Assembly: GCA_963721115.1 (NCBI GenBank)
Contig: CAVRIA010000001.1
Span: 1 to 64,000, forward strand
DNA: 64,000 nt
Source of the DNA: CAVRIA01 sp963721115
GTDB taxonomy: Bacteria; Desulfobacterota; Binatia; HRBIN30; CADEER01
Direction of reading: 5' to 3'
Numbering within the stretch: the first letter of the stretch is position 1; the number at the start of each line of letters is the position of its first letter. Under the pieces are notes generated by a model. It saw nothing but the letters and a program-made list of their open reading frames with translations. It was not told where the DNA came from and did no database searches. The translations under genes were made by a program, and so were the position numbers. Below are positions 15,947 to 24,885 of the stretch, one piece after another.

Positions 15947-17338
15947 TCACTGAGGAAGCTGCTGGTTGTGGCACTCCGCGCAGGTCTGCTGGAAGTCGTG
16001 GCAGGTGAAGCAGGAGCGCAGGTTCAGGCGAGCCGCCTGCCGATGCCCGCCGGCGATCCACGTCTGCAGCGGGCTGTGGCTGCGCGGCAGCACCTGGTCG
16101 TGGCACTTGGAGCAGAAGCTCGAGGTGTGGCAGACCGCGCACTGCTGGCGGTCCAGGGCAACCTGGCGCCCGTGCCACTGATCGGCCCAGCGCGCGGTGA
16201 CGTGCGAGCGCGGCTCCATGGAGCTGTGGCAGCCGGCGCACTTGTCGACGGCGACGTTGGGGAAGTCGCGGTGGCAGGAGCCGCACAGGGCGTCGTCCTT
16301 CTGCGCCTGCAGGCGGTGGTAGCGCCGGAAGTAGTCGTTGTGCACGAGTTGGGCGGACACCGGGTCGGTCGGCATGGGATGGGTGTCGGCGCGCAGCACT
16401 TTGTGGCAGACCTCGCAGTTCTTGATCAGCGCGGGGGCGCCGACGAAGCTGGCGTTCTCGTGGCAGGAGGCGCAGACCTTCATGTCGGGCACGACCAGCG
16501 GCCCGCTCAGATCGCTTCTCTGTAGGATGGCCCCGTGGCAGGTCGCGCAGTCGATGGGCTGGCCGTCGCGGCGCTTTACGTGGCGGTCGTGCGGGAAGGA
16601 GACGATGTCGCGGTAGGGCTCGCCCTTCGCGGTCGTCCACTGGTAGCTCGCCTCTTCGACGTGTCCGTGCGCATCCACGGCGGCCATCGCGTCGCCCTGG
16701 AGACGCGAGCGAATGTGAGCGTCGATCGCTTTCAGCGAATGGCAGCCGCTGCACTGGTCGAAGTTGGTCAGGTCCAGCGTCGGCTTCTTGGCGTCCTTGC
16801 CGCCGTGACAGTGGGCGCACTGCGGGTGATTGGCCGCCTCCGGCACCGGCGCCGTCGTGGTCGGATGGTGGCAGAACACGCAGTCCTGCCGGACGCCCTG
16901 CGCGTTGACGCGCCCGTTCGGATCGACGTGCAGCGCATGGGAGAAGCTCACCGGCACCTGCCCCGAGGGAAAGGGCTCGATCTTCATGTCGGGGCCGACG
17001 TGGCAGACCATGCAGACCTTCGTGTGCTGCTTCGCGTCCTTCACCTCGTCGTGGCAGTCCTGGCAGTTCGCATGCTCCGGCCGCTGCGTCAGGGCCAGCT
17101 TCTGGTCGCCGCTGGCGTCCTTGGCCGGCTGGTGGCAGCTCGTGCAGTCGATGCCCAGGGTCTCGGCGTGCAGGTTGTGGAACTCGAACGGGGGCTCCTT
17201 CTGCGCGGCCGCGTCGTCGGCCACGGCGCGACTCGGCCTCAGCGCCAGCCCGGCGAACAGGCACAGCACGAACGCCGCCGCGACGAACGGGGCCCCGGCG
17301 AGAATGAATCCTTTCCGGCAAACCACTTCGCGTCTCAT
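15947..17338 (-). CDS. periplasmic 15-heme c-type cytochrome
   Basis: The 463-residue product starts at ATG 17338 behind a gagaggg site; another ATG nine codons upstream (about 17365) also has a plausible site. A signal sequence (FVAAAFVLCLFAGLA) is followed by fifteen CxxCH motifs: CTSCH, CQDCH, CMVCH, CVFCH, CAHCH, CSGCH, CATCH, CASCH, CEVCH, CGSCH, CAGCH, CAVCH, CSKCH, CFTCH, CAECH. Many free His residues could be distal ligands. Such a long heme chain is suited to carrying electrons across the periplasm or outer membrane. It lies directly downstream of the outer-membrane barrel gene, which suggests a porin-cytochrome pair. It is not a recognised OmcA/MtrC or Geobacter Omc homologue by eye. 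Confidence 0.93.
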   Translation of the reverse strand: MRREVVCRKGFILAGAPFVAAAFVLCLFAGLALRPSRAVADDAAAQKEPPFEFHNLHAETLGIDCTSCHQPAKDASGDQKLALTQRPEHANCQDCHDEVKDAKQHTKVCMVCHVGPDMKIEPFPSGQVPVSFSHALHVDPNGRVNAQGVRQDCVFCHHPTTTAPVPEAANHPQCAHCHGGKDAKKPTLDLTNFDQCSGCHSLKAIDAHIRSRLQGDAMAAVDAHGHVEEASYQWTTAKGEPYRDIVSFPHDRHVKRRDGQPIDCATCHGAILQRSDLSGPLVVPDMKVCASCHENASFVGAPALIKNCEVCHKVLRADTHPMPTDPVSAQLVHNDYFRRYHRLQAQKDDALCGSCHRDFPNVAVDKCAGCHSSMEPRSHVTARWADQWHGRQVALDRQQCAVCHTSSFCSKCHDQVLPRSHSPLQTWIAGGHRQAARLNLRSCFTCHDFQQTCAECHNQQLPQ

Positions 17339-17373
17339 ATCGCCCTCTCCACACACCCGGCGCATGTCGGCCC

Positions 17374-19053
17374 TCAGTAGTAGAAGTCCACGCCGGTCCG
17401 GAACGAGTACTGGAAGTTGATGTCCGGCGTGAACTCGTCGTTGCCGCGGTCGACCAGGAACATGAAGCGCAGCGCGATGTTCTTGGTCAGCTGCGCCCTC
17501 GTGCGCAGGTAACCTCCCGCCGCTTTCGTGTCGTGAATCTTCCGCAGGCGGTCCTGGGTGTCGTAGATGCCGAGGTAGCCGCCGACGTAGGCGCGCCAGT
17601 CGCGCTGGATGCGGTAGCCGACCTCGGTATTCACCTCGTGATACAGGGTTTCGCCGGCCGTCTGGATGTAGTCGAAGGTGGTGGCGCCGGCGGTGGCGGA
17701 GTTGCGCCGAATGTCGCGGAAGCGGTACTGCAGGCTGCCGTTCCACGCTCCCGGCGGGGTGATCAGCGCGGTGCCGGTCACGTCCTCGAAGCTCGTCTGG
17801 TACGCCTGCTGATCGTTCTCGCTGTCGAGAGCGCGGATCCAGATGCCGGTGCCGAAACCCAGCCAGCGCTTCCACTGGTAGTTCGTGTCCAGGGTGATGT
17901 CGGTGTACTTCTGCTGCTTGCCGATGTTGAGCCGGTTTCTCCTCGCCAGATCGTCGTCGGTGTAGAAGACGTCGAAGACGTAGTCGTCGCTGGTCAGCTT
18001 CTTCAACACCCGGCCGTAGGCGCTCCACTTGCCGGCGCTGTAGCTGCTCTGCAGAGCCAGATCGACGGGGTTCTTGTCGATCCAGGTGAAGTAGCCGTCG
18101 ACCAGCACGTCGTTCCACCAGCCGCGGAAACCGTAGATGTGCCGGTTGCTCGAGTCGTTGCCGGTGCTGTTGAAGTGCAGGTACTCGACATACGGCGCCA
18201 GGCCGGCGTGCGGTCCGGCCTTGGGGAGCAGCTGGCGCGAGACCATGCCGCCGCCGACGAAGATGTCGCCGCCCACGCCGCCGTAGAACGGCTCCCATCG
18301 GCCCGCGAACACCTGCGCCTGGTTGCGCCCGTCGTCGTAGGCGAAGCGGCCGCCGTCCATGACGGGCGCCCCGAGCAGGCCCGGATCGGAGTAGGGAATG
18401 AAGACGCGGCCCACCCGCGTGCTGGCATTGGAGAGCAAACCGTGCCGGGCCAGGCCGTTCACTTCCGCGTAGCCGTTGATCAGGTCTCCCTTGTCGCCGC
18501 CGTAGGCGTCGAGGATGCTCTGGAACGGCGAGCCGCGGGTGGTGTCGAAGTCGTGGCGGTACACGCCCGACAGGTAGGTGTTGACGTTGTTGGACAGCAG
18601 CCCGGTGGTGCCCAACGTCGCGTACGTGTCGAGCTTGGAGTCGTCGCTCTGGAAGACCGGCGGGTAGGAGAAGCCTTGCGGCGTCAGGGTGAGCGGAGGG
18701 CCGTTGTCGACGACGCCGCCGATGTTCGGGTCGCCGGAGAAATCGGCGCGGCTGTACGTGTAACGGGTGCCGAGCTGCGCGGTCAGGTAGTCGAGGAAAT
18801 GCTTGAAGCGCCCCGGCGGAGCGCTCGATAGGGCCGGCGGTGGCGGCGTCGGTCCGCTCGGCTCGACGACCTGGACGCCCTCGCTCTGGTAGACCGTTCC
18901 CCAGACCGCCGTCATCTCGCTGCGGTGGGCGTCATCCGCCGGTGCGACGCCGTCCGATTCGGCCAGGGCTCCGATCGGGATCAGCAGCGAGATCGCGAGC
19001 CAGGAGACGCCGAAGAAGACCAGCAGAGCGCGGCGCTCCCACAGTCGATGCAT
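17374..19053 (-). CDS. outer-membrane beta-barrel protein (putative porin partner of cytochrome)
   Basis: I start at ATG 19053 (MHRLWERRALLVFFGVSWLA), which gives a proper signal peptide ending near GALAES; the frame is open further up to 19149. The mature 520 or so residues alternate polar and aromatic residues with many Tyr/Trp-flanked strands (YLSGVYRHDFD, RVGRVFIPYSD, WSAYGRVLKKL, WRAYVGGYLGIYD) and end in VDFYY, a C-terminal aromatic beta-signal. No MtrB-type CxxC is seen. The 15-heme cytochrome gene starts about 35 bases after the stop, so the two are probably an outer-membrane electron conduit by analogy with porin-cytochrome complexes; that role is inferred. Confidence 0.8.
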   Translation of the reverse strand: MHRLWERRALLVFFGVSWLAISLLIPIGALAESDGVAPADDAHRSEMTAVWGTVYQSEGVQVVEPSGPTPPPPALSSAPPGRFKHFLDYLTAQLGTRYTYSRADFSGDPNIGGVVDNGPPLTLTPQGFSYPPVFQSDDSKLDTYATLGTTGLLSNNVNTYLSGVYRHDFDTTRGSPFQSILDAYGGDKGDLINGYAEVNGLARHGLLSNASTRVGRVFIPYSDPGLLGAPVMDGGRFAYDDGRNQAQVFAGRWEPFYGGVGGDIFVGGGMVSRQLLPKAGPHAGLAPYVEYLHFNSTGNDSSNRHIYGFRGWWNDVLVDGYFTWIDKNPVDLALQSSYSAGKWSAYGRVLKKLTSDDYVFDVFYTDDDLARRNRLNIGKQQKYTDITLDTNYQWKRWLGFGTGIWIRALDSENDQQAYQTSFEDVTGTALITPPGAWNGSLQYRFRDIRRNSATAGATTFDYIQTAGETLYHEVNTEVGYRIQRDWRAYVGGYLGIYDTQDRLRKIHDTKAAGGYLRTRAQLTKNIALRFMFLVDRGNDEFTPDINFQYSFRTGVDFYY

Positions 19054-19399
19054 ACCCTCGCGGCAGCCACTCGCCCCCAGTGATTCGACGATTGCACGAT
19101 TCACTGCCCGCTCCTCCCTCGTCATCCCTGCCTGCCCGCCGAACCCCACGCACCCCTGGTCCGACGAGCCAACGCTTATGGCAGGATCATGTTCGCCCGC
19201 ATGCCGCGGCTGGCGCGCGGCACGTCTTCTTTAATTCATTCTGCGACCATTTGACCAGCCCGAACTCGGCTCTCGACTCGTACCGGACATTCGTTACGCG
19301 AGGCCAATCGGCCACTCGACGCGTTGCGATTCGATCGCCTCGAAAGTCTCTCTTCTCCTCGAGTTTCGCGGCAACGATTCTTCCACACTTGCTCGACGG
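19054..19399. other. 345-bp intergenic gap within the respiratory gene set
   Basis: The gap separates the minus-strand TPR gene (ending 19400) from the minus-strand barrel gene. No gene is supportable. It probably contains the barrel-cytochrome promoter, but I cannot point to convincing -35/-10 boxes. Only short imperfect inverted repeats are seen, for example around 19397-19410 over the TPR stop codon. Confidence 0.4.
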
Positions 19400-20242
19400 C
19401 TACCGAGCCGACACCTGCGTCTGGGCGCAGTCCAGCGCCGCCCCGCCAGTCAGATCCTCGCGCTCCTTGCGCGCCTGCAGGATGCGCAACGGTACCGTGT
19501 CGCTGTGCAGCTTCGCCTGGCAGAGGTAGACGGTCAGGTGCTGCGCGGCCTGGTCGTTGCGGCCCTCGCCGATCAACAGCTCGGCCAGAGCGAGGTGGGT
19601 CCGCTGGCTGGCGGGGGCGAGATTGAGCTCCTGCTGGAATTCCTCCTCCGCCTTCGCCAGGGCATCGGCCGACCCCGCCGCGTCGCCGAGGTGGTCGAGA
19701 GCCGTGTGCTTCGCCTCGTAGGCCTCGCCGAGCAGATAGTGGAGGCCCTGGTGGTAAGGGCTCTCCTCGAGGATGTGGTCGAAGCGCCCGATCGCGTCGT
19801 CGAGCCGCGTCACCGCCTGCTGGTACTGGCCCTGCTCCTCGAGGTGCTCGGCGTCCTTCAACGCGATCACGCCGAGCCGGGCCTGGACGATCTGGATGCG
19901 GGGGTTCATCGACTCGGAGGTCTTGTAGTCGACGACCGCCCCGGCGACGTCCTCCAGCTCGTCCTGTTTGTACATGCCGCGCTGCCCGTACTCCCAGGCC
20001 GTGCGCGGCTCGCCGCCGGGAATCTGCTTCTGCAGCGCCGGCCAGTTCACCCTGTCTTCGAAGAAGAACGTCGGATCGGGCTTCTGCTCCGAAGGCTCGC
20101 CGCCCTGGCTTCCGATCCCCGCGTAGAGCGGGTCGTACTGGCGCTGGTCCGGTGCCACCTGGGCCGAGCCGGCCAGGGCGGGAGCCCAGAAGAGAGCGGT
20201 GGCCAGTGCCACCTTCAACGTGCGTCGCATCGTCATGGTCAT
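19400..20242 (-). CDS. exported TPR-repeat protein
   Basis: The product is 280 residues from ATG 20242, whose ATGA overlaps the stop of the upstream cytochrome gene; ATG 20236 is an alternative with better spacing to gggaga. A signal peptide (VALATALFWAPALAGSAQ) is followed by helical TPR-like units: YGQRGMYKQDELEDVAGAV, then EEQGQYQQAVTRLDDAIGRF, then LNLAPASQRTHLALAELLIG. It probably acts as a periplasmic scaffold for the cytochromes encoded around it. No enzymatic motif. Confidence 0.8.
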   Translation of the reverse strand: MTMTMRRTLKVALATALFWAPALAGSAQVAPDQRQYDPLYAGIGSQGGEPSEQKPDPTFFFEDRVNWPALQKQIPGGEPRTAWEYGQRGMYKQDELEDVAGAVVDYKTSESMNPRIQIVQARLGVIALKDAEHLEEQGQYQQAVTRLDDAIGRFDHILEESPYHQGLHYLLGEAYEAKHTALDHLGDAAGSADALAKAEEEFQQELNLAPASQRTHLALAELLIGEGRNDQAAQHLTVYLCQAKLHSDTVPLRILQARKEREDLTGGAALDCAQTQVSAR

Positions 20243-23020
20243 TCTCCCGCGTCCTGCGCCAACGGCACGCTGCGCTCGGCAGTGGCGACGTTGGGCAGCG
20301 TCTTCATCAGATCGTCCAGCCGCTTCTCGTCGACGAGCTTGTAGTTGTGGTCCCCCGGACCGCGCTTGCCGACTTCTTGGGCGCGGCCCAGCGGCAGCAC
20401 GGCATCGACCGGTATGACGTACCCCGGAATGCCGTAGGGCGGCTCCTGGTACGGCACGGCTCCGGTCGAGCGCGTCAGGAAGCGCAGGAACAGCGGCGGG
20501 AAGTGCTGCGCCTGGACTGACGCGCGCACGTGCAGGTCGCCTTCCAGCTCGACGCCGGCGTCGGCGAGCTCCTGCTTGGACGGCAGGTGGATCTCGTATC
20601 GGAAGGTCTTCGGATCGAGCGGCGGCAGCGAGCGCCAGTTGTCGACGGTGTTGGAGAGACCGGCGCTGAAGGTCTCCTCCTCGAGGACGTGCGACAGGCA
20701 CACGCCGGTGCGCGGATGGCGGCGCGCCACGGGCAACGCGATGCCGGTGGCGCGCGCCTCGCAGGTCGATTCCGTGCCGCAGCTCGGGTCGTCGCTCATG
20801 ATCGACTGCGAGCAGGTCGCCTCGTCCCCCTTGATGCGGACGATGGATCCCGCCGGGAGGTCGCCGTAGGCGTCGACCAGGCGCACGCACTGGTCCTGGA
20901 AGAACGGCTCGCAGCCGCCCTCCTTCTCGGGCTCGAGGATGAAGGAGGGTCCGTAGAAGCGCAGTAGCTCGTTGCGGAAGAGGACCAACCCCTGCGCCTC
21001 GCCCTCGAAGATGCGCGCCGCCGGTCCGTTGTCCGTCCCCTCCTCGAAGATCTCGTTGTCGTGCGTGAACGGGTTGACGATGGCGATGACGTGCTCCAGG
21101 TCCTCGTCGCTGAGGTTGCCGTCGGGCGCCGTCTCTCCGGTCTCGGGGTGCGGCTTATCGATCAGATAGCCGGACTGGTAGAGGAGGAACTCGCCGTCCG
21201 AGGTGCAGAACTGGGAGCGCGCCCGGTTGCACTCGTCGCCGGGATCCGAGCAGTCGGCGGCGCTGAGGCAGGTCTCGAGGCCGTTCGTGCACAGGCCGCC
21301 ACACGCGTCGCCCGGGCAGTCGGCGTCGGTCGTACACGTCGTCGCCTTGTCGTTCAGGCACACGCCGGGGTTGTGGGCGAACTCCATGTCGTTGCAGATA
21401 CCCGCCGTCGCGGCCGTGGGCTTGGCGCTGACCGTGAGCTTGACCCAGACCGTGCGCTCCTGGGAGAAGCCGGACGGGAAGTTGTGGCCGGTGAGCGCGA
21501 TGGCGGTGACGCGCGCGTTGAAGGTCTGACCGAGCTTCGCCTCCCCGTCCGTCTGGTCGAGGTAGACGCGGCTGGCGCTCTCGAGCAGAGAGCGGCGGCG
21601 CGTGTTGATGGAGAGCGGTACGCCGTGCTCGTCGACGCCGGGCTCGAAGGAGTCGACGCGCGTCTGGCCGAGGCGCTCGCGCATCTCGCCGATGCACGCA
21701 TCCGTGCGGCCGTACGTCTCCGCCGCCGTTTCGCAGTCGATGTAGGTCAGCGGCTCGTCGATGCCGGTGAAGTAGTGCGTCACCACCTGCCGGTCGGGCA
21801 GGTCCTCGGGCGGGATGCCGGTGCCGGTCGGGTTCGTCCCCGACGCGGCCTTGTCGATCGGGAAGACAGCCGGGCGCGGCGATCTGACCTCGAAGTCGTG
21901 CCCGGTCTCCTCGTCGTGCACGGTGTACGTGGCGTCGCCGCCGAACGGGAACAGCGACATGTGGCAGTCCTGGCAGCGGACCAGCTGGTCGAACGGGTTC
22001 TGATCGGCGAAGGCGTAGGCCTGCGTCTCCCATTCCGTGCTCAGGTTCTCGAGGCGGAAGATCTGCACGCTCGAGTTGCGCGGGTCGCCCTCGGGCTCGA
22101 CCAGGTTGCCGCCCGGGATCGGCAGGCGCACGTCGTGGCAGGCGCCGCAGAAGTTGGCGCTGCGCAGATAGTCGATGCGGTCCGGGTTGGTGGAGGCGGA
22201 GTGGAAGTTCTTGTTGTCGTCGCCGGGGATCGGCAGCGGGCCGACCACGAGCGGGTCGTCGAAGGGGCCGATCTTGATGCGGGTGAACTCGAGCTGGTGC
22301 GCCATGTTGGCGAGGCCGTCGCCCTGCAGGCTGCGGGTGGTGTCCGGCCCCTGCACGTTGTGACAGTGGTCACAGCCGACGCCCTGCGCCCCCAGCGAGG
22401 GCCCGGCGCCGGCCGGCGGCGGGCCGCCCAGGTCGGTCGGGAGGATCTGATTCCCGTTCGAATCGAGGAAGTGATAGTCGCGCAGCGGGCGCGCGTTCAC
22501 CACCTGCCGGTAGCACAGCGGATCGTCCTTCGGGCACACCGGCGGATCGAAGCTGCCGCCCCACTCGGGGATCTCGCGCTGGTCGAGGTTCTCGCCGCGC
22601 AGAATCGCGGCGCCGTCATGGCAGCCGATACACAGTCCGGCTCGGATGTCGTCGTTGCTCTGATAGCCGTCGGTCGAGCTGACCAGGTTGTCGCCTTGGG
22701 GGTCGCCCGGGGCGGACGGGACCTGGTACCGCGGGCGCAGGTTCACCGGGATCAGTCCGCCGGACAGCAGCTGCTGGAGGACGAAGTTCGACGTCAGCTC
22801 GAGCCCGTTGAACAGGGGGCTGATCGAGCGGTAGCCGGACTTCACGCTCTGCAGCGTCTCCTGGAACTGTCGCTCGTGACAGGTCTCGCAGACCTCCAAC
22901 CTTTCGAAGGCCTGGGTGGCGCCGGTGGTGCCGGCAACGTCCTCCGTAGGGCTCGTGCCGCTCGAGCAAGCGGCGAGGAGGCAGCGCGGCGGCCAGGGAG
23001 AGCAACGGTCTCAGATGCAT
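20239..23020 (-). CDS. five-heme lipoprotein cytochrome, frameshift in signal peptide
   Basis: The main frame (to TGA 20239) runs from about 22980 and covers some 900 residues with five CxxCH motifs, all in the first third: CETCH, CIGCH, CDHCH, CGACH, CQDCH. Later it has Cys/Asp-rich repeats (CTTDADCPGDACGG, CLSAADCSDPGDEC) resembling those in deltaproteobacterial surface proteins. A lipoprotein signal exists but is split: ATG 23020 gives MHLRPLLSLAAAL and the lipobox LLAACSSGTSPTED continues one base out of frame at about 22975-22985. Removing one base restores a perfect signal. The first start codon in the main frame alone is TTG 22899, which would remove the lipobox. It was likely intact in the organism and exposed on a membrane surface. 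Confidence 0.8.
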
Positions 23021-23041
23021 ACCGCTGGGATGCATACCGCT
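23014..23041. repeat. 13-bp tandem duplication at cytochrome start
   Basis: The string gatgcataccgct occurs at 23014-23026 and again at 23029-23041 (period 15). On the minus strand it duplicates the start region, giving two candidate start ATGs (MHPSGMHLRP). Confidence 0.8.
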
Positions 23042-23098
23042 AAATGGGAGCCATGACATGAACCATATCTCCGGGACTGCGCGTCCTGTTCCAGATAT

Positions 23099-23135
23099 GA
23101 GAACGGCGTCCGCTCTCGAGCCGGACGCCGTTCTC
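23099..23135 (-). terminator. perfect 14-bp stem-loop after cytochrome c gene
   Basis: gagaacggcgtccg (23099-23112) pairs perfectly with cggacgccgttctc (23122-23135) around a 9-base loop. It lies 15 bases after the minus-strand cytochrome c stop and before the five-heme lipoprotein start. No clear T-run follows, so it may be a terminator, an attenuator or a stabilising hairpin that uncouples the two parts of the gene set. Confidence 0.55.
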
Positions 23136-23149
23136 GCAGTTGATCGAGC

Positions 23150-23515
23150 TTACTTCGCTAGCGAACGGATGAAGGCGACCAGATTGCCGACATCCGTGTC
23201 GTTGAGCTTGCTGCCGTAGGCCGGCATCTTGGCCGACTTCCCGACCGCCTTGCCGCCCTTCTGGATGATCGCCTGGATGTCGGCGTCACTCATCTTCGCC
23301 ATGGCGTCCTTGCTCGTCCAGTCGGCGAGATCGAGCTTGAGCGCCTTGGCCGCCACGCCGTCGCCCTTGCCGCTCTCGCCGTGGCACTTGTCGCACTTCT
23401 GCGCCATGAACGTCGCCTTACCGGCTGCCGCGTCGCCCGCGGCCATGGCGGGCGCCGCCGTCATCGCGGCCAGCGCCAGAGCTCCCAGACCGATCGTAAA
23501 CATCGACTTCTTCAT
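23150..23515 (-). CDS. monoheme class I cytochrome c
   Basis: The ATG at 23515 follows a strong aaggagg site. The 121-residue product has a signal peptide (MKKSMFTIGLGALALAAMTA, cleavage near AMAAG), one heme site in AQKCDKCHGESGKGDG and a distal Met in SAKMPAYGSKL, then a C-terminal helix (DVGNLVAFIRSL). This is a typical periplasmic electron shuttle. It lies 46 bases after the cNMP-binding gene in the same direction and may carry electrons from the tetraheme quinol oxidase to the multiheme proteins. Confidence 0.95.
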   Translation of the reverse strand: MKKSMFTIGLGALALAAMTAAPAMAAGDAAAGKATFMAQKCDKCHGESGKGDGVAAKALKLDLADWTSKDAMAKMSDADIQAIIQKGGKAVGKSAKMPAYGSKLNDTDVGNLVAFIRSLAK

Positions 23516-23561
23516 GAATCCTCCTTCTCCGTTGCGGCTTCGGCGCGCGATCCGTCCCGGA

Positions 23562-24083
23562 TCAGCGCTCCTGAGCCAGGGTCTCGATCTTCTGCCGGAA
23601 ATCCGGCAAGTGGGCATAGAGAGTCGAAAAGTCGTCGCGCGCGATGCGGATCGCGTTCACCGCCGTCAGCGTGCGGACGGTGGCGTTGCGCGGCGCGTTG
23701 CTGAGCAGTGCCGCCTCGCCGAAGAACTCGCCCGCTCCCAGGCGGGCGAGGACCTTGCCTTCCTGCTGCGGATGCTCCGGATCCTCGCGGATGACCTCGA
23801 CCTCGCCCTCGTCGATCTTGTAGACGAAGTCTCCCTCGTCGCCCTGGCGAAAGATCGTCTCGCCGGGCGGGAAGCGCACCTTGGAGGCGCCGCGCCGGGA
23901 GAGGAAGTCGGTCACCGTTACGCCGACCCAGATCAGCGCGCCGGCCAGGACCAGTGCCATGACGGCCCAAAGAAAGGTCAGCAGCAGGACGGGTCCGGGC
24001 GTCTGGATGGCGAAGAAGGCGATCACCGAGGCCCCGATGACGCAGAGCTCGGCAACGTAGATCATGACATTGCGGGCCTTCAT
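23562..24083 (-). CDS. membrane-anchored cyclic-nucleotide-binding protein
   Basis: The 173 residues start MKARNVMIYVAELCVIGASV, with two membrane helices (to about residue 58). A CNB domain follows from RFPPGETIFRQGDEGDFVYK. Its phosphate-binding cassette GEFFGEAALLSNAPRNATVR keeps the Glu and the Arg (APR) that bind the cyclic phosphate, as in protein kinase A regulatory subunits. There is no DNA-binding domain, so it is not a CRP-type regulator. Its ATG overlaps the upstream cytochrome stop (ATGA), implying joint translation. It probably couples cAMP/cGMP level to the respiratory complex in the inner membrane; mechanism inferred. Confidence 0.9.
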   Translation of the reverse strand: MKARNVMIYVAELCVIGASVIAFFAIQTPGPVLLLTFLWAVMALVLAGALIWVGVTVTDFLSRRGASKVRFPPGETIFRQGDEGDFVYKIDEGEVEVIREDPEHPQQEGKVLARLGAGEFFGEAALLSNAPRNATVRTLTAVNAIRIARDDFSTLYAHLPDFRQKIETLAQER

Positions 24084-24856
24084 TTCGCCGCCACCTTCCG
24101 TGCCTTCCACTGCTCCACGGTCGGGTGCACCGGACCGTGGCACGTCACGCACGACATCCCCGGCGCTCCCGTCTTCGGGTCGACGTTGACGAGATCGTCG
24201 GCGAGGCCCAGGTGGGTGCCGCCGGCCGCCTCCAGGAAGCGCTTCGAGCCGGCGTGGCAGTGCAGACACCAGGTATTCTGGTACGGGTGGTAGAGGTGGA
24301 TCTGCGCCAGGCCGAGCGCCGTCTGCGAGCTGGTCAGCCAGTGATACAGGTGGAAGAGCCCGGTGAACTTCGCCGACATCGTGCCGAACACGCCGTAGTC
24401 GGCGTGGCACGTGTAGCACTGCTCCTGCTGGATGAAGCGGTTCTTGTAATGCTTGGCGGCCAAGTTCTCGCTCGCGGGATCCCGCATATCCAGAACATAC
24501 ATGTCCATGGCGGAGTGGCAAGTGTGACAGAACTCGACCTTCGTGGCCCCCTCGAAGGTGGCGTAGCTGCCGATCAGCCACATGAACACCGGCAGCAGGA
24601 AGATGCCCGCGAAACGCAGGATGTTCACGGTCATCGTCCAGGCGCGCCGGCGCTGCAGGAGGTGCGCGAGGACGATCATCACCGGGATGAGAATCGCCAG
24701 GCCGGTCGTGATCTTTTCCGCGTAGTCGACCGTACTGCCCTTGAACTCGAAGGGAGTCTCCAGGACCTCCTCGGAGGTCTGAGGAGCCGTCGTCTCTGCG
24801 TACGCCGCGTGCGCTCCCAGCAGCGACGCCGTCAAGTCGTCGATCCCCATCGCCAT
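24080..24856 (-). CDS. NapC/NirT-like tetraheme membrane cytochrome c
   Basis: I start at ATG 24856 (MAMGIDDLTA); a GTG at 24889 overlapping the upstream stop is an alternative. The product has two membrane segments (ITTGLAILIPVMIVLAHLL and ILRFAGIFLLPVFMWLIGSY) and then four heme sites: CHTCH, CYTCH, CLHCH and CVTCH. A membrane-anchored tetraheme of this size resembles NapC/NirT/CymA quinol dehydrogenases, which pass electrons from menaquinol or ubiquinol to periplasmic cytochromes, although two helices rather than one is atypical. It sits between NDH-2 and the cNMP protein and links the quinone pool to the hemes. Confidence 0.87.
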   Translation of the reverse strand: MAMGIDDLTASLLGAHAAYAETTAPQTSEEVLETPFEFKGSTVDYAEKITTGLAILIPVMIVLAHLLQRRRAWTMTVNILRFAGIFLLPVFMWLIGSYATFEGATKVEFCHTCHSAMDMYVLDMRDPASENLAAKHYKNRFIQQEQCYTCHADYGVFGTMSAKFTGLFHLYHWLTSSQTALGLAQIHLYHPYQNTWCLHCHAGSKRFLEAAGGTHLGLADDLVNVDPKTGAPGMSCVTCHGPVHPTVEQWKARKVAAK

Positions 24857-24885
24857 GCCTTGCGTCCCCTCTTGGTCCGAGCCGG

